From NCBI GenBank assembly GCA_010094045.1, contig ML986679.1:16719-64036 (forward strand): DNA of 47,318 nt, given 5' to 3'. Positions 44,953 through 47,318 of this stretch are shown here, one piece after another. The DNA is from Lojkania enalia (Eukaryota > Ascomycota > Dothideomycetes > Pleosporales). The stretch's first letter is position 1; each line of letters opens with the position of its first letter. Position numbers and translations under genes: made by a program. Below the pieces are notes generated by a model. It saw nothing but the letters and a program-made list of their open reading frames with translations. It had not been told where the DNA came from and made no database searches.

Positions 44953-46632
44953 ATAACGATACAAAGAAATTGTTCAACGAAAAGCTTTATATATAATCTT
45001 ATTCTAAAGCTTTTCGCTTATCTTATTCTACTCCTAGCTTTACCTCTTTTCCCATCCGTATATAATTTTATACTCCCTTATAAGTAGCTTAATAGTTCTT
45101 CTATATCCTTTTATATAAGACCTATAGGTGTTAATAGAATTTCTAGATCCCTAAACCCTTATATACTCTTATATACCTCTAAGTAGATTTATACTATATT
45201 TAGACCTATTATCTTACCTATACTATTATATTATATAGAAGAACTTAATACTACTAGTAATAGCCTCTTTAATAATATTGTATCGATTATTTATTTAACT
45301 ATATCTAAATTTAAGATATATCTAATTTAGTTTAAATTATAATATTTATATACTATTATATTAAATTATTTAGTTATTTAGATAGAATCTTAGAAACCTT
45401 CTATTAATTAAAGCCTTTAGGTTTAAAACTTCTTATCCTCTATAATTAGGATTGCTTTTAGAAAAGCCGCGTAGAGTACGCCTAGGTAAAAACTTAGAGA
45501 CTACTAATAACCTATTAGAATCGGAGGTAACTACTAATATCTAACTATAATTTACCTTCTAATTTCTATACTAGAACTAATATATATATAAATTATAGTA
45601 AGAGTAAGCTTCTATCTATATATATAGAACAACTATTACCTTTTATACAGGGCCCTATAACAGGCAGACCCCTCTCTATAGGGTCTATAATAAAGAACCT
45701 ATCTAATTTAAAGGGAAATTAGAGTAAACTAACCTTTAAGAAATAAATTATAATTTTATAAGAGGAGATTATATACTTAATATAATAGAGAACTATTAGT
45801 TCTAATTAACCTCTATAAACTACTAAATTAGAACTAATAATATACTAAGAAACTTTTATAACTCCCCTAGTAAGAAACCTTTTAGCTACTTCTAAGCCCT
45901 TTTAAACCTACTTTACTAAATATACGCCTAAGATTAAAAGTTTTATAGATAGTAGTAAACCTATATTTAAATAATAATAAGCTTTAATTCTAGACCGACT
46001 TAAGATTAATATAGATTACTATTAGATAGAGTATATATATATAGTATTAGTATAAATATATACCTCTAGTACTGTAAAAGAGTATTTAGAGCTAGAATAT
46101 CTAGCTAAATTAGACTAGTATCGGTTTAAAAATACTAAAGAAATAATTTCGCTTCTATAATCGTATTTTATTATAGATAATAAAGAGATAGAGATATAAT
46201 AGACGTTTTAGGTCTTAAGGATAAATAAGGGAGAAGTATTCCCAACTTTTAAAGCTCGCTTTATTAGTATAACTATTAGAGGATCTGTATTCTAATCTAA
46301 GTAGTTCTTCTACCTATAAGATAAGATTCTTTCTAGTTTAAAGATACTAAACTTTAGCTTTAAGCTTATATAGAAAGGCTCCTTTAATACTATAGTTACC
46401 TACTTAATAGCTTAAGATATAGAAAGAAGAAGCGTTTCTAACCTTCTAGAATAAACTGTTAGCTTATAGGTTACAGCTAAAATAAATTTAGATTAGTACT
46501 AGAAGGTTTCTAAGAGTTTATCTAAAGTAACCTACAATCTAATACTATCCTAATTTACTCTAGTATTAATACCTTATTCTACTATAATCGCTCTCTAATA
46601 ACCTAATAAGATTCTTACATTTAAAAGGTATA
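44953..46632 (+). mobile_element. Ty3/gypsy retrotransposon, copy 2, 5' part
   Basis: Colinear with copy 1: 44953-45625 matches 1328-1994 and 45626-46632 matches 3848-4855, so it preserves the junction that the pogo insertion broke in copy 1. It keeps more GC than copy 1 (for example AAAGCCGCGTAGAGTACGCC near 45460, against AAAGCTATATAAAGTATATC near 1838). It is interrupted at 46633 by a family 3 pogo, and the rest lies beyond the window. Confidence 0.85.
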
Positions 46633-47318
46633 ACGTATCTTATAAGTAAGCGGCCTATATAAGTAAACAGTCTACCCTATTACTAAAACACGACACCTAA
46701 GCTTTTAATAATAATATAATAACGAAATAATAAGAATACAGCTTAAAACGAGAATTAAGTAAACTTAGCCCTCTTAGCTACTAAAAGAGGCTAAATAAAT
46801 AGCGAAAGACGCGCTGCTTTAATATTTAATATAATTTAAACAACTGTATACTAATAATATACTAGAATCTACTTATAGTACGATTGTAAGCCTAACTTAA
46901 AGAGACTGATAAAACCTAAAGAGGAGGTTATTATCTAATATATATTTAACCTAGATTCGCGAGGATTTGCGCCTACTTTAGCTACTATATAAGATATAGC
47001 TAATAGCTTACTTACTAAGCGCGGTATAGGCTAGATTAGTATATATTAGCCTAGGAACTTTATTAGACGTACTCTTAAGCTTAAGATACGCCTAAATTAG
47101 CCTTATAATTGCTAGAGAGCTCTATATAAAGATCTTAAAGTAATTAAAGGCTGGTTTAAGCTTGTACAGTATACTAAGAAGAAGTATAGTATTGTAAATA
47201 AGGATATATACAACTTCGACGAATCTAGCTTTCGAATAGGTATTATCTTATTATAACTAGTTATTATAGGTATAGAGAGATATAATCGATTAAAGGTAAT
47301 TTAATTAGGTAATTATAA
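46633..47318 (+). mobile_element. Pogo-type DNA transposon, family 3, cut by window end
   Basis: Starts ACGTATCTTATAAGTAAGCG after TA (46631-46632) and follows the 8790-10643 copy closely through the HTH region to the first catalytic block (CTTCGACGAATCTAGC at about 47213-47231, still encoding F-D-E-S-S). The uninterrupted target is visible in gypsy copy 1 at 4854-4855. The remainder is outside the window. Confidence 0.88.

Overview
The window looks like an accessory, AT-rich compartment of a filamentous ascomycete (Pezizomycotina) genome. Two things support this. First, nearly all of it is transposon sequence in which CpA/TpG has become TpA, turning Gln codons into stops and catalytic Asp codons into Asn, which is the mark of repeat-induced point mutation (RIP). 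Second, the only intact genes encode fungal-type domains (Agaricus bisporus-type cytoplasmic lectin, a fungal ankyrin/kinase module, a HeLo-like helical domain). I cannot name the genus.

Layout. Bases 1-7874: inverted copies of a gypsy-type terminal repeat, then a decayed Ty3/gypsy element (reverse transcriptase, RNase H, start of integrase) interrupted by a Fot1/pogo DNA transposon. Bases 7875-15205: more pogo-type elements (one nested in another), a second LTR-element gag relic, a copia 3' end and another pogo copy. Bases 16186-26588: a Ty1/copia element with 164-bp LTRs and a 5-bp target duplication, carrying a second copia element (20716-26065) with its own 125/126-bp LTRs and 5-bp duplication. 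Bases 26594-35282: an island of ordinary base composition with three intact single-exon genes. Bases 35283-47318: nested pogo elements, another LTR element with a pogo inside it, a second gypsy copy, and a pogo element cut by the window end.

The gene island is the interesting part. It holds (i) a 796-residue lectin-kinase-ankyrin protein (28018-30408, +), (ii) a 511-residue protein with an N-terminal helical region resembling HeLo-type membrane-active domains followed by a heavily degenerate pseudokinase (30993-32528, -), and (iii) a 568-residue lectin-kinase protein (33271-34977, +) with an intact catalytic core. The two lectin-kinases are paralogues. In the first, the catalytic Asp of the HRD motif is Asn; in the second it is Asp. 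Genes 2 and 3 are divergent and share a 742-bp upstream region; genes 1 and 2 converge.

My working interpretation, which is inference, is a fungal self/non-self or immune module: cytoplasmic lectin domains sense glycans, kinase domains relay the signal, and the HeLo-like/pseudokinase protein is a membrane-active executioner, a layout comparable to RIPK3-MLKL in animals. The transposon nest also contains its own empty-site controls for several insertions, so the order of insertion can be read directly.
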